From Heliocidaris tuberculata (taxonomy: Eukaryota > Echinodermata > Echinoidea > Camarodonta > Echinometridae): a stretch of DNA of 64,000 nucleotides. This document shows, one piece after another, positions 26,864 through 35,865 of the stretch. Both the position numbers and the translations under genes were made by a program. How positions within the stretch are numbered: the first letter of the stretch is position 1; each line of letters opens with the position of its first letter. The notes beneath the pieces were generated by a model. It was not told the origin of the DNA and made no database searches. It was given only the letters and a program-made list of their open reading frames with translations. The stretch spans positions 17,951,608 through 18,015,607 of the forward strand of contig CM046832.1 of NCBI GenBank assembly GCA_025618425.1. Reading direction: 5' to 3'.

Positions 26864-28601
26864 GTATTAGTATTAGTATTATTATTATTATCACTATTAT
26901 TATTATCACTATTATTGCTGTTCACTTGGAGACAGTTACTTTTGGTTTCTAATAGAGATTGACTGACATGAAGAAGAAAAAAAACCCTGATAAACATCAC
27001 ATTAAAGTGATATATTGGGATTATAAAAGGTATAGATAAATATGCACATTTCATCACCCTCATGTTAACTGATTTTTTTTTTGGGTCAGTCATTCCCACG
27101 AATGCGTTGCTGAAGAGTTTTCGATGCAAGACTGCTTCGATTTTGTTTTGAAATATGGGCATGGGAAAAGGATGATTACACTTTCAAAGAGTATATTATT
27201 TTGACATTTAAAAAAAGAAATAATATTATGAATTTCTGATTCTATAATACTTAATGTAAAATCCGAATTTTTCTGCCTCCCATTGTAAAACAGATCTGAC
27301 ATGCAAAAATTCTTCAACCCGTATAAGATGATAACAATGACATCAGATGACGATACACGAGGGCAACTCAAGCGATTCTACAGCGCCAAGGCGAAGGCAA
27401 TGACTCTACTCCCTCCCGGTCTCAAGAAGCTTCTCCCAACCAAACAGCTCTTCAAGAACCAGTACTTCAAGACCTGCTCCGTGGTCGGCAACAGTGGGAT
27501 CCTTCTCAACAGCTCCTGCGGTGCGCAGATTGACGCCGCCGACTTCGCCTTCCGATGCAACTTCGCTACGGTCGAGGGTTATGAGAAGGACGTTGGAACG
27601 AAGACCGACGTTATAACCTTTAATCCTAGTATCTTAGATCGATACTATGGCAGATTAAGAAAGGACACTGACAAGAAAAGATTCGAGGAGCGCTTGGTTA
27701 GCTATGGGAAATATGTTTTATGGATTCCCATATTTTCGACACATTACATCAGCAGAACCGTCCATGAGATATTAGACTATTTTAATCTGAACTTTAAGAG
27801 ATTCAAAAACGTCCAGTTAGCATTTCCAGGGAATATCCTTCCAGATATAACAGAGTAAGCTAAATTAAACAATTTACAGTATTAAATTCATTTAATAAAA
27901 TATTTGCCATGATAATAAGCGATATCAGTGTGGTAGATATTGACGCTTGTAGAGATATTAAACAGTATGAATGACATAGATTCTGAGAGGTATAAAAGTT
28001 TACGTGATGATATCATTGAAACTTAGTGCGTGTTATGATCGATTTTATCAGGTGATTTGTAGACTTTTAAGTTCTTCAGTTTTCTTCAGCCCTCAGGAAT
28101 ATCAAAGACACTTGTATTAGCCATTCAAAACTTTTTAAACGTTGCTTTAGCATGAAATAATGATCAAGATTATGCAAATTGTGAACTCAATAGTCGTGTA
28201 TTCTTCCCTTTTTTTTACACATATTAACCGATTAACCGATAGATATTCATATCATATATGACATAATTATCTTAATGTCTTGGAAATTTCTTCTTTTTTC
28301 CTGTTTCAGTTACTGGTTGACACAGGGGATCGACGAGGAAAGAATAAGTACTGGTCTTCTCATGTTCAACATCGCTGCAACGATCTGTGATGAGATCCAC
28401 ATGTACGGATTTTACCCCTTCCCTCAATTTCAAGATCGTTCCATCCCCTACCACTACGATGACAGCAAAAGAAATAAAACGCGTGATAATTATGATTATG
28501 GTTATCGGCGGTTTCACCAATTACCGGATGAGTTTGTACTGCTGAAGAAGCTACATAAAGCAGGAATCGTCAAACTGCGTTTAGGGAAATGTCCAACGTG
28601 A
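8071..28601 (+). CDS. alpha-2,8-sialyltransferase-like protein (ST8Sia/GT29 family), 4 exons, 388 aa
   Basis: Exons are 8071-8225, 25758-25916, 27294-27854 and 28310-28601. All introns are GT-AG with phase 2 joins, and the total is 1,167 nt ending in TGA. The product fits a Golgi type II membrane enzyme that moves sialic acid from CMP-sialic acid onto sialylated glycans. Residues 8-26 are a hydrophobic signal anchor after a short basic N-terminus. Sialyl motif L (about 166-213) begins CSVVGNSGIL and contains RCN; motif S (about 304-326) contains STGLL and CDEIHMYGF; motif III is YHYDD (about 339-343); motif VS is H361-x4-E366. The cysteines expected in motifs L (C166, C180) and S (C318) are present. 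NWS and NKT N-glycosylation sequons occur in the exon-2 stem. The start is the ATG at 8071, just before the anchor; the longer open frame upstream begins only at TTG. Length matches ST8Sia enzymes (about 340-380 aa). Which ST8Sia subtype, and mono- versus polysialylation, cannot be told by eye. Confidence 0.93.
8276..8457. mobile_element. hAT-like MITE relic in ST8Sia-like intron 1
   Basis: The ends are CAGTGGCGTTTTCTTG and, read inverted, CAGGGGCGTTTGTTTG, which form a good imperfect inverted repeat. The interior has GGGGG and GGGTAC blocks and no open frame. Flanking bases share only AGTG, so the target duplication is not convincing. It sits 50 bases after the exon-1 donor. Confidence 0.5.
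8938..9060 (-). mobile_element. LINE-like 3' tail, second copy, inverted, in ST8Sia-like intron 1
   Basis: On the minus strand this reads TTGTCAATTATTTT, then TTATATACTTTGAAAAATGAAAATG, ending ATAAAATCTAAATCTGAAATCTGAAATC. It matches the tail at about 2560-2690 in order and spacing. It is a 5'-truncated relic without coding capacity. Confidence 0.55.
10005..10285. mobile_element. degenerate hAT-like MITE with 29-base G-run
   Basis: The left end CAGGGGCGGATCGGG is followed by an uninterrupted G tract (10017-10045). The right end TACAAAATCTTGGATTTGC corresponds, with mutations, to the TACAAAATCCTGGATCCGC end of the elements at 5379 and 24354. The TTTTGCTTGTCAGA word is shared as well. No clear target duplication survives. 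Confidence 0.55.
11190..11357. mobile_element. small palindromic MITE-like element, 168 bp
   Basis: The outer ends are TACCATTGTA (11190-) and its inverse TACAATGGTA (ending 11357). An inner pair, CCTTGACAGAATCTT (11225-11239) and AAGATTCTGTCAAGG (11304-11318), is perfectly complementary. AAAAAAATCCTT occurs in both arms but in the same orientation. It is non-coding and lies in ST8Sia-like intron 1. Confidence 0.5.
12063..12199. repeat. (GA)n microsatellite, two tracts
   Basis: Two long (GA)n runs (about 12066-12097 and 12150-12191) are separated by a purine-rich spacer and end in a G run. Both strands give spurious Arg-Glu or Ser-Leu open frames. Confidence 0.95.
13122..13164. repeat. (GA)n microsatellite
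   Basis: A nearly pure GA dinucleotide run with a single AA interruption, in ST8Sia-like intron 1. Confidence 0.9.
13802..13890. repeat. perfect 20-bp inverted repeat (hairpin)
   Basis: CTTTGCGCATGTTTTCAGAT (13802-13821) and its exact complement at 13871-13890 enclose a 49-base AT-rich loop. The loop itself has weak internal pairing (TTTCAAGATTTGAAA). The element would form a stable stem in single-stranded DNA or in the unspliced sialyltransferase-like transcript. Confidence 0.85.
13960..14075 (+). mobile_element. retroelement 3' tail, GAAGAAAATAAATG family
   Basis: The block ends GGAAGAAAATAAATGTTAATTTGAATTTGAATG, followed by a short GAAT repeat. The same tail occurs inverted at about 43780-43870 with TTTGAACA/ATGTT words in the same order. 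This looks like the 3' end of a non-LTR element or SINE. Confidence 0.45.
15782..16239. mobile_element. tandemly duplicated hAT-like MITE with 8-bp target duplications
   Basis: GAATTCAT occurs at 15782-15789, 16004-16011 and 16232-16239. Copy 1 begins TCAGTGGCCTACCCAGG; copy 2 begins ACAGTGGCGTAGCCAGG and ends near CCTCGGTACGGGCAT. The repeat unit of 222 bases includes about 25 bases of left flank (CTTTCCTTTTGGAAATATATT) as well as the element, so one insertion was later duplicated in tandem. Long A runs and repeated AAAACACC words fill the interior. Confidence 0.75.
17895..17938. repeat. (GA)n microsatellite ending in a G run
   Basis: A GA dinucleotide tract merges into about ten G residues, within ST8Sia-like intron 1. 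Confidence 0.9.
18552..18627. repeat. (GA)n microsatellite with GAA interruptions
   Basis: About 75 bases of GA dinucleotides with two AGAAGAG interruptions. Open frames on both strands are repeat artefacts. Confidence 0.9.
19037..19690. mobile_element. fold-back element with arms of about 200 bp
   Basis: The left arm (about 19037-19234) and right arm (about 19497-19690) are inverted copies. Shared words in order are ACTTTAATGTTGTTTAT, ACTATTTTCTCAGA, CGTTTATTTTATGTCTTCC, TTACAGATC and ATCATGAGTGTTATTATACACA. By eye the arms are roughly 80% identical with small gaps, and the spacer is about 260 bases. No open frame is present. It lies in ST8Sia-like intron 1. Confidence 0.8.
20447..21496. 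mobile_element. large imperfect palindromic element, about 1.05 kb
   Basis: The ends are inverted copies of about 95 bases carrying GTTAACAGT, ATATTTCAAAATAT, ACCTGTGGATAG and AGGGTCTCTTCTAT. Inside, about 20725-20990 and 21000-21180 are also inverted relatives (TCTGGTATCAGCA, GAAAAGGCT and ATGTCC words), so nearly the whole element folds back. An extra copy of the terminal sequence lies at about 21180-21270. A GC-rich insert with A and G runs (about 20551-20645) interrupts the left arm. A related copy begins at 63624. Confidence 0.7.
22911..22983 (+). tRNA. tRNA-Arg (anticodon ACG), copy 4, inside ST8Sia-like intron 1
   Basis: The 73-nt plus-strand gene is identical in sequence to the three minus-strand copies at the left edge. 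It has anticodon ACG, intact A and B boxes and TTTTTTCTCTTTTT downstream as terminator. It lies about 2.8 kb upstream of exon 2, inside the 17.5-kb first intron of the sialyltransferase-like gene and in the same orientation. Identity over the tRNA with unrelated flanks fits purifying selection or gene conversion. Confidence 0.97.
23624..23882. repeat. long (GAA)n expansion followed by (GA)n
   Basis: The tract is an uninterrupted AAG triplet repeat for about 165 bases (23624-23788), then interrupted GAA to about 23838, then GA dinucleotides to 23882. All open frames here are repeat artefacts (poly-Arg, poly-Ser or poly-Leu). The pure purine strand can form triplex DNA. It lies in ST8Sia-like intron 1, 1.9 kb upstream of exon 2. 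Confidence 0.97.
24115..24200. repeat. (ATA)n-rich microsatellite
   Basis: Imperfect ATA/ATG trinucleotide repeats in ST8Sia-like intron 1. Confidence 0.85.
24354..24584. mobile_element. hAT-like MITE, 231 bp, same family as 5379
   Basis: It begins CAGTGGCGGATTTAGGGGG and ends ACAAAATCCTGGATCTGCCCCTG, matching the termini of the 5379 element. It shares the TTTTTTGCTTGTCAGA word. Flanks are GCTGAGGT (24346-24353) and GCTGAGAT (24585-24592), an 8-bp target duplication with one mismatch. It lies in ST8Sia-like intron 1. Confidence 0.85.
25314..25352. repeat. (GA)n microsatellite
   Basis: A pure GA run preceded by a poly-A tract. Confidence 0.9.
26797..26900. repeat. (TTA)n microsatellite in ST8Sia-like intron 2
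   Basis: About 65 bases of uninterrupted ATT triplets followed by imperfect ATT/AGT repeats. Poly-Ile and poly-Asn frames here are artefacts. Confidence 0.93.
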
Positions 28602-28958
28602 AAAAAACCAAAGATTGATAACAATTCTAGAGTGTTTTAGAAACAAAGAAAGGCCCAAGAAATTGGGGTATTCTTGTTAATCAAAAGCGTTCATGAATCT
28701 CCTCATCTGATGAATTATCTTTGATACATAGATTTCAAATACCAGAAATGCTGAAAGACTGCATGCCGCCGATAATGGTTTCGACCAGGTAAACACTTTG
28801 CCGCAAAACTGTGTCTTTACGCTGGGGCAAATTTATACTTTCCCTATATATATATCACTACATCTTTTTACCAAAGAGTGTGGTTGACGAGTGTTGAATT
28901 TGCGTTGTATTGTGTTTGATTTTGCAGGAGATTCTCCTCATTTGACATGAGAGACAAT

Positions 28959-29223
28959 CAGGGGCGGCGCTACAGGGGGGGCAGAGGGGGCGACCGCCCC
29001 CCTATGATTTTTCAAGTAGTGAAAAAAGAAGAAAAAAGAGGAAAAAAGAAGAAAAGGAGGAAGAAAAAGGAAGAAAAGGGAAGAAAGAAGAAAGAGGAGT
29101 ATTAAAAAGAGAGGTCTTAAACATATAACTCTATATTACCCCTGTTATTTAATGGAGAAAAAATATGACGTCATCTTTAGGTCGTCTTGCCCCTCCTATC
29201 AAAATACCCTGGCGCCGCCCCTG
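28959..29223. mobile_element. young hAT-like MITE, family M1, copy A
   Basis: The termini CAGGGGCGGCGC and GGCGCCGCCCCTG are inverted repeats. Identical 8-mers GAGACAAT flank it (28951-28958 and 29224-29231). The interior is a purine-rich GAAGAAAAAAG tract and a unique segment containing ATATGACGTCATCTTTAGG. A nearly identical inverted copy is at 43298-43547. It lies 360 bases after the sialyltransferase-like stop codon, possibly within its 3' UTR. Confidence 0.92.
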
Positions 29224-29324
29224 GAGACAATACACTGTATTCGTATTATATTTAAGTCGATATCTTAGCAAGACTTCAAGCCGAAGCCTAGAATTACAGG
29301 CATGTGCCCTGTCTTATAACGTAC

Positions 29325-29330
29325 AATAAA
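29325..29330 (+). promoter_or_regulatory. candidate polyadenylation signal for the ST8Sia-like gene
   Basis: This is the first AATAAA I noticed downstream of the stop codon at 28601, about 720 bases away. If used, the MITE at 28959 would be inside the 3' UTR. Other signals may exist. Confidence 0.3.
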
Positions 29331-30075
29331 GAGTTGCCATTAATCCGAATCAATCGCAACTCAACTTTTTGTTGATATCAAATGCAGCTCCTAACATAAG
29401 ACCTGTACATTTTCAATTGATGGGAGTCCTAATTGCGACTGATTCGGATTTCCCTTGTATATCGCACTATACCCGCAAACTGAAATCAATGACCATATGT
29501 TTTTTTTATTAAGTGAAAACCTATTCAAATTTTGTTTTGAATCCCTAGCAAAAGACTGAATATAAACCTATATAACTTCAAGACTGTCTTCATGGATCTA
29601 TAAATGAGATTAAGTTGGTACTGTTAGTCAAATTATGATCAAATTATTATTTGTCATTCCTCATATTATGACCCTATTTTCAATATGATTTTAAAATGCC
29701 TTTGATCAAGAACTGTATTTGGAAGAAGAGGGTAAATAAGAAGTTTTATGACAGTACTAAGCTCTAAAGAAGAAATTGTTATTTTTTGTTTCTGTATTGA
29801 ATGGATTTTTTTATTTACAAATACAATGCTGTACAAATTAATATGCTACATTTATGCAGAGGATTATTATGTTAAAATTGACTTCTTCTATACATCCATT
29901 ATCTAAATTATCAATCTAATAAATCTCCAAATATTCTACAAATAAACAGGATCTTCTATGACATCTGCGGACGGAAAATAAGTAAAGTTTGCACTGATTA
30001 GCAGTCTTATCGAATATTGTTATCTATATAATACAAAATAATTCAGATTTTTTTTAATGAACCTGTATTCACAAA

Positions 30076-30414
30076 CAGTGATGCCACCAGGGGGAGGCAA
30101 GTGTGAGAGGGATCCTCCCCCGGTCAGTTTCTATACATTATCAATGGAATGGTGTTTAGGGTTGAAATACTCATGTTGCTTAGTTTCCATTTTTCCATAT
30201 CTTTAAAGAGTTTTTGTTTTTCAACAGAGCGAGTTACAAAGACTGATAAAATGATTATGGGCGAAGAAAAAAAAATCTACTATTCTAACCCTCTCCATCC
30301 CAACGGAGCTTATAATTATGGTCACGTGAAAACTGGAACCGCTATGGTATTGTCCGTCATCATTTTCCCTGTCCACTCCCACCCATACTTTTGAACCTGC
30401 AGGTGCCGCCACTA
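30076..30414. mobile_element. possible degenerate hAT-like MITE
   Basis: The left end CAGTGATGCCACC and the right end, read inverted, TAGTGGCGGCACC form an imperfect terminal inverted repeat. No target duplication is evident. It accounts for an otherwise unexplained open frame at 30149-30394. Rejected as a gene. Confidence 0.4.
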
Positions 30415-30738
30415 CTTAACATTTTACCAACGTATCTCACCCGTGCTACACCATTCTTATAATAGCAGTCGTAGAACATTATTTTCATTTCTTTTAAAAT
30501 AAAGAATTTGATATTCAGTGATGCTCTGTGACAGGAATAATAAATTATTAAGTAACACACTTTCTGTTTCACATGCAATCTGTGTTGTTTGTATGTCATA
30601 GAAAACAGGACTAGTAAATTTGGAATTGGTTTTAATAAACTCACACCTTACCTAAAATCACATACATTCCCTGACACCCAGCTATCACGAAGGGTTTTAG
30701 CAATCAAGAACAGGATCATTGTCCAAGATAAAATGTAT

Positions 30739-32391
30739 TTACTGTTTCATAGAGGCACTTGCAGCACTTTCTTGTCCAACTGACTGAGACCCTATAGGTA
30801 CCGCTGAGTCTCCTTCATGAATCACCGTTTCCCCTGCAGATGCATTCTCTCTGTACGCTGGAGGAGGTTCTGGAAGATTGACAGTAGCTCCTGGGATCAT
30901 GGAAGGTTCCTGTCCTGCGACAAACCCTGGATTGGTAGAAGGAATGGTCGTCATCACGATGACATTTGTCTGCTGCTGTCCTCCGTTAACCAATGCATTC
31001 CGGAGCCTCTCCCTAAGTTCCCGCTGCTTGTTGGCTTCTTTCACGATCAAAGGCATTTGGATGAGATCAGTGATCCATCCAATCCCGAACACACCGAAGG
31101 TGCAGAGGTAGAGGATCGCCCGTGATCTGTTGCCCATATAGAAGTGGTGAAGCCCAAGAAAACCAAGTGGGAACGCCAGATAGTATGCATCGGATGTTGT
31201 GTAAGGGTCCTCTCCAACTCTAATACCCTTTTTCATCAGTTTGATATCAGTATTGGCCTTCTCAACCTTGTAGGAGAGCCGGAAAATGTCCATGAGCCAA
31301 CCAAAGAGAAAGAAACCAAATGAGCAGGCTTGGAACTTGCCGTATTTCTTTCGTCCAAGGTAGAAGTTGTACAGACCTGAATGTGCAAAAAGAATGTGCA
31401 TTTGTTGGTTCTAATTTGAATCGAACAAATATTATCAAATGTATTGTGCATGGAACTTTTCATATTAATATGTCTGACTAAATCTGTATAAACCTACTTA
31501 ATTTTAACCACACGTTCTATTGTTTTATATTGATATGATAAACACCACATTTACCAATTACAGCAGTACTACATGAACCTCTTTAAAATAACTTTTAGTT
31601 TGTTGACGTCCTCGTCTACTCATTAAAGTTGTCATTACTTGAAATGAGTTATATGTTTCACTTTACGTGGGTAAATATTCTGTCAATTTGTATGCAAAAA
31701 AGATAATAAAATAATAAACATCAAATCAAAGATTGAAATTTTTGTTGAAGCCCATGATAAATAACACTATTGTTTACTATGATTACTAAAGGGAATTTTG
31801 TGTATACATAGTCTTGACTGAAAGTACACTAGTCTTATAGTATTTACATATATCTTTTTTCGTTGTAATTGGGTTTGAAAGACAATTAGTTATATTATTT
31901 TTCCATACAATTCACTCGCGTGAATTGTATGGAAAACACAAGTAACCAATTTACTTACCAAAGATGCCAAAGGGAGGAAGCCAGAGGATTATTGCATCTA
32001 ACAAAGTCTTTTCAGTCAGGTAGCCCGGATATTTCTTGCTATGGATCCAATGGCCCTTGGCCCTGGCTTCAGATGTGTCCGCATTGCACCTCTTCACCAG
32101 GGCCCCAATCCTGCACCAATCAATGATCCAACCAAGGCCAAACAACCCGAGCGTGCATGCATAGACGATCCCGAAGAAGTTCCTGCGAAGATAGAAGTGG
32201 TGCGCGCCGAACAAGCCCAGGATTGGGAAGCATAAGATGGTGGCTACTGTAAATTTCTTGTCCGCGGCAGTGTGGCTGGGTATGAGGTAGACCTCGTCTG
32301 TATACTGAGGCATGCTACCTTGTTCTCTTTCCTCCTGCTCTTGGAATTGACGGTGCGCCGTCTGCATGTCTGGAACCACAATCTGCGCCAT
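30739..32391 (-). CDS. triple TM2-domain protein, paralogue A (356 aa, 2 exons)
   Basis: Exons on the minus strand are 32391-31959 and 31376-30739, joined by a GT-AG phase-1 intron; 1,071 nt in total. The start is the ATG at 32391 in the context AAAATGG; the longer open frame begins only at TTG. Three TM2 domains (each two membrane helices with a short turn) lie at about 47-99, 133-187 and 207-257. Domains 1 and 3 keep the GxHHFY motif and all have a G-x-G-W or F-G-W-x-x-D turn; domain 2 has GLYNFY instead of HHFY. The charged linker K-A-N-x-D-I-x-x-M-K-x-G-I before domain 3 is shared with paralogues B and C. The 100-residue C-terminal tail carries PPAY (316-319), a WW-domain ligand. Function is unknown; TM2 proteins are generally membrane proteins, some linked to Notch signalling. 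It is the last of three tandem genes. Confidence 0.92.
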
Positions 32392-33854
32392 TTTAGATTT
32401 GGCTTGATCGTGCCAGCTATAGGATGTTAGATTCAACAAAAGGCCAGCAGAAAAACCTTAACAAGGAGATCAAAAATTTGTCTTCATAATATTGCTGACG
32501 ATGGTTGATTAATCTGAGCTCACAGTATTCATCCTTGCGCTGTGTATGGACATCTGAAGAACACTGATCGTTATAGCTATTAAGGTTTCGTGATAGATGT
32601 AAATGACATAATATTGTATTTTCTTCTGTAAAAATCCTATAGTGTTGTTCTATGTCCGTCATTAACTCCGTATATGGAATATGACATCATATTACTGGCG
32701 TGTCTAACTTGTCCGATAAACAAACTAAGTGGATATTAGTTGTATGGGATGGGCGCAAAGATCACTTGGAACTGTTAATTATTAGACATGGTGCGATAAA
32801 AATGGTCGTACACATTGTAAATTGTATCCCACATGATCTGAAAACAGTCTTGTGTTTACCATTAAGCTCTACCTTGGATACTCCATCCTGATACAAAGTC
32901 CGATGAAAGAAAAATGATGCTTTTAAGCAAATGAAATGGATAAGCTATCTTATAGTATGCCTATATTTCTTTTGGTAAAATTGCAAATCTTTAATCACAC
33001 ATAAGATTATCTCATTTCCTTCATTATATTGACGTCACAGCCACGCCCTTGTGTATACCCTGATTAAAATAACGATTTCCAAGTGGTCGGCAAACAGATT
33101 GTATGCTTCTGGACATCAAGACTGACACATAAATCACAAGATTTTCATTTATTGCGCAATCGAATATTTTTACATTTGCCATGCACACTTGCAGAATATC
33201 ACAAAATTATTCAAAAATTATTCTCATGAATATCTTATATTTTAGAAATTCAAGAAATTACCTCTGATGTAGTGATATGATGTATATGTTTTTTCCTTCA
33301 CATTTATTTCAAAGTAATTCAATTTTTGTTTAAAGTCTGATCGGTTAAGAGTAGTCATTTTGTCCGTCCGTGATATTGAATATTTTAAGGATTATAATTT
33401 TAGTAGGCAACCATGGTAACCAAATTAATGTTATCAAATTTGAACTACTTCAGTGATTCCCTTCACAATGAAACATATAGAATAGCTTTCTTCAGTTAAA
33501 TACTTATTTTCTACCTGCCTTCAAACTTTCAAGATTTTTCAAATGTCTGTCCGTGACTAACTGATCAGGCTCTTTACCTGTTATGCCTGTCCATTCATTA
33601 ATAGCATTAAAACAAAGCCTGATATATTTGGATATATTGCCTGTAACTTTTGTTCAATGGAATAAAATTGATACAATTATCTGAAGTAAATTTGAAGTAA
33701 ATCTGCAGATAATGATATCCTGTATGTCTGTCGAAATATCTTATTCCCTTTCAAACTTCATACGTTTATTCCTTCGCCCATTTCCTTAAAATGACCCCCT
33801 TACAATATGCCTTCATCAAAATAAAGGAAGGAGGAAATAGATAAAGAGAGACTG

Positions 33855-33857
<3 letters not shown>

Positions 33858-33901
<44 letters not shown>
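33858..33901. repeat. (GA)n microsatellite
   Basis: A pure GA dinucleotide tract between TM2 paralogues A and B. Confidence 0.92.
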
Positions 33902-33905
<4 letters not shown>

Positions 33906-34190
33906 TGGGGAAAAAGCACTCGTGAAGAAAATAAATTTCCATTTAGTTAGGAGGGGTTACCAGTAGTTTGCAGTGACTGACAAAATAAGGCTAGGCTCAT
34001 GCAATGCACTGAGAAATTATATTATTAGTGTCTAAAGCTGTGCTCGCAGATTATAGAATATCCCAAAACCATGTACTGTGTACTGTGTGTAATTTTTGAT
34101 TTGACCAGACCCTCCCTTGGACGCTCGCTCCACTTCCTCACATTTTCAATCGCATTGCCTTTAACAATGCACCTATAAAATCAATGTTTC

Positions 34191-34191
<1 letters not shown>

Positions 34192-34238
<47 letters not shown>
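34192..34238. repeat. (TC)n microsatellite
   Basis: A pure TC dinucleotide tract about 300 bases from the GA tract at 33858; the two could pair as an inverted repeat. Confidence 0.92.
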
Positions 34239-34243
<5 letters not shown>

Positions 34244-34799
34244 GCCTTAGACCCTCCGGTCCCAGATGGTCGCTTAGATTGCTCGCAATTCGCTTATATA
34301 ACATTTAATGATCTCGAGAATATAATGTAATTTACGCCAGTCTCTATCTCTCTCTCTCTATGTATATATCTCTTTCTCTGTATGTCCGTTTCTTTCTCTA
34401 TCGCTCTCCCTATCACTCTACCTTCACCAGACCTTTCACTAAGTCTTTATGTGCCCCTCAACAGCGCAACTATATATTATGTCTCTTTCTCTTCTACCTT
34501 TCGTCCACCCCCTCTCTCTCTCTTTCTTTTTAGCCCATCTCTTCCTCTGCCCACACACTCTCCCTGGGTATATCTTCTGTTTCTCTAGAAAACCCCATAC
34601 ACGAAATTACAGGAAGCAAAATACTGTGAAAAGGTACGTTTTCTTCAATATGCAATATAGTCTTCAAATATTTACAACAACGTCTGCGTTAAGTCCTGCA
34701 AGAAAAACGTTTATGTCTGATGTTAATCATCATCAAGAACAACAATACCATTAACACCAGTACTACTTCTTCTTCAACTACTACTACGACTAAATGATA

Positions 34800-34975
34800 A
34801 TAACAACAACAATAACAATAATAATAATAATAATAATAATTATAATAATATATTAATATTAATAATAATAAATAACAACAATAATAATAATGATAAAAAT
34901 TATAATAATGATAATAATAATAATAATGATAATAATAATAATAATAATAATGATGATCATAATTATAACAATTAT
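34800..34975. repeat. (ATA)n/(AAT)n microsatellite
   Basis: Imperfect AAT triplet repeats with ATG interruptions. Confidence 0.85.
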
Positions 34976-35865
34976 AAGAATGCAAGCGTTCAATCTAAAC
35001 ATTTTCCATGATGAAATCCGGTTATATTCTACAAGATTAACATTTTATTGGCAGTCAACATATTGGATATATTTAATTAGTTGCTATATAGCATATGAGT
35101 CTCTGAAATATATATTTTTGTGTATTTTAAGTAATTGATTATTATAAATAAATTAATTTTTACAGGCAGTATCATTTCAGATGACCCATTAATATTTTAT
35201 TCATACCTTTCTCGTCTGAAGAGTGTAGCTAAACCTGCAAAAGTTGAAAATAAAGAGTGTCGTCATTTTAATCGTCCGATTAAATCACTTTAACATAGTG
35301 AAATATATGTGAGGTGGAAGTACTAGGGCAGAACCTTATTTAAATAATGATTTACCCTTCCTACATAATTACTGACGATTTTATATAACTAATATTCAAA
35401 GCGTAACATTACTCCATATTACAAATGCACACTCTAAAATCGCTTCTTGCTGCTGGATAGAGCTTTCATATTGTAGACTCCAGCAATATAAAAAGTGTAA
35501 TAAACTATGAAAACGCATTCACTAATCGAGCATTTTAAATATTGATTTAATACTTTGGTTTTTAAAGTGTGCACGAACAGCATAACAAGTATACACTTCG
35601 GTTATGAGTTGCAATTTAACAATATATTTCTTGGATTATAAGCATTATAAGGGTAAGTAAATGAAGACATAATGAATAATTTATAAAACTACCCACACTT
35701 TTAAATTCCCTGAATAACAGAGAGAAAAAAGACAAACTAATAAACACAAATCAAAGCGCGGATGCTTATCATTTTTATGATGACAATAATAATTTAATGT
35801 TCTCATCCCATTTCAATATTTCTGTTTAAATGAACAACCACTTTGAAATAGTACATCAAACATTC

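Larger units (their letters stand above)
32392..35865. other. intergenic region between TM2 paralogues A and B
   Basis: No exon is recognised. It contains a perfect TGACGTCA next to CCACGCCC (33030-33045, upstream of paralogue A), (GA)n at 33858-33901, (TC)n at 34192-34238 and (ATA)n at about 34823-34975. Confidence 0.5.

Noticed and set aside
30149..30394. 81-aa open frame between the sialyltransferase-like and TM2 genes
   Set aside because: No domain, and it falls inside a likely degenerate MITE (30076-30414).
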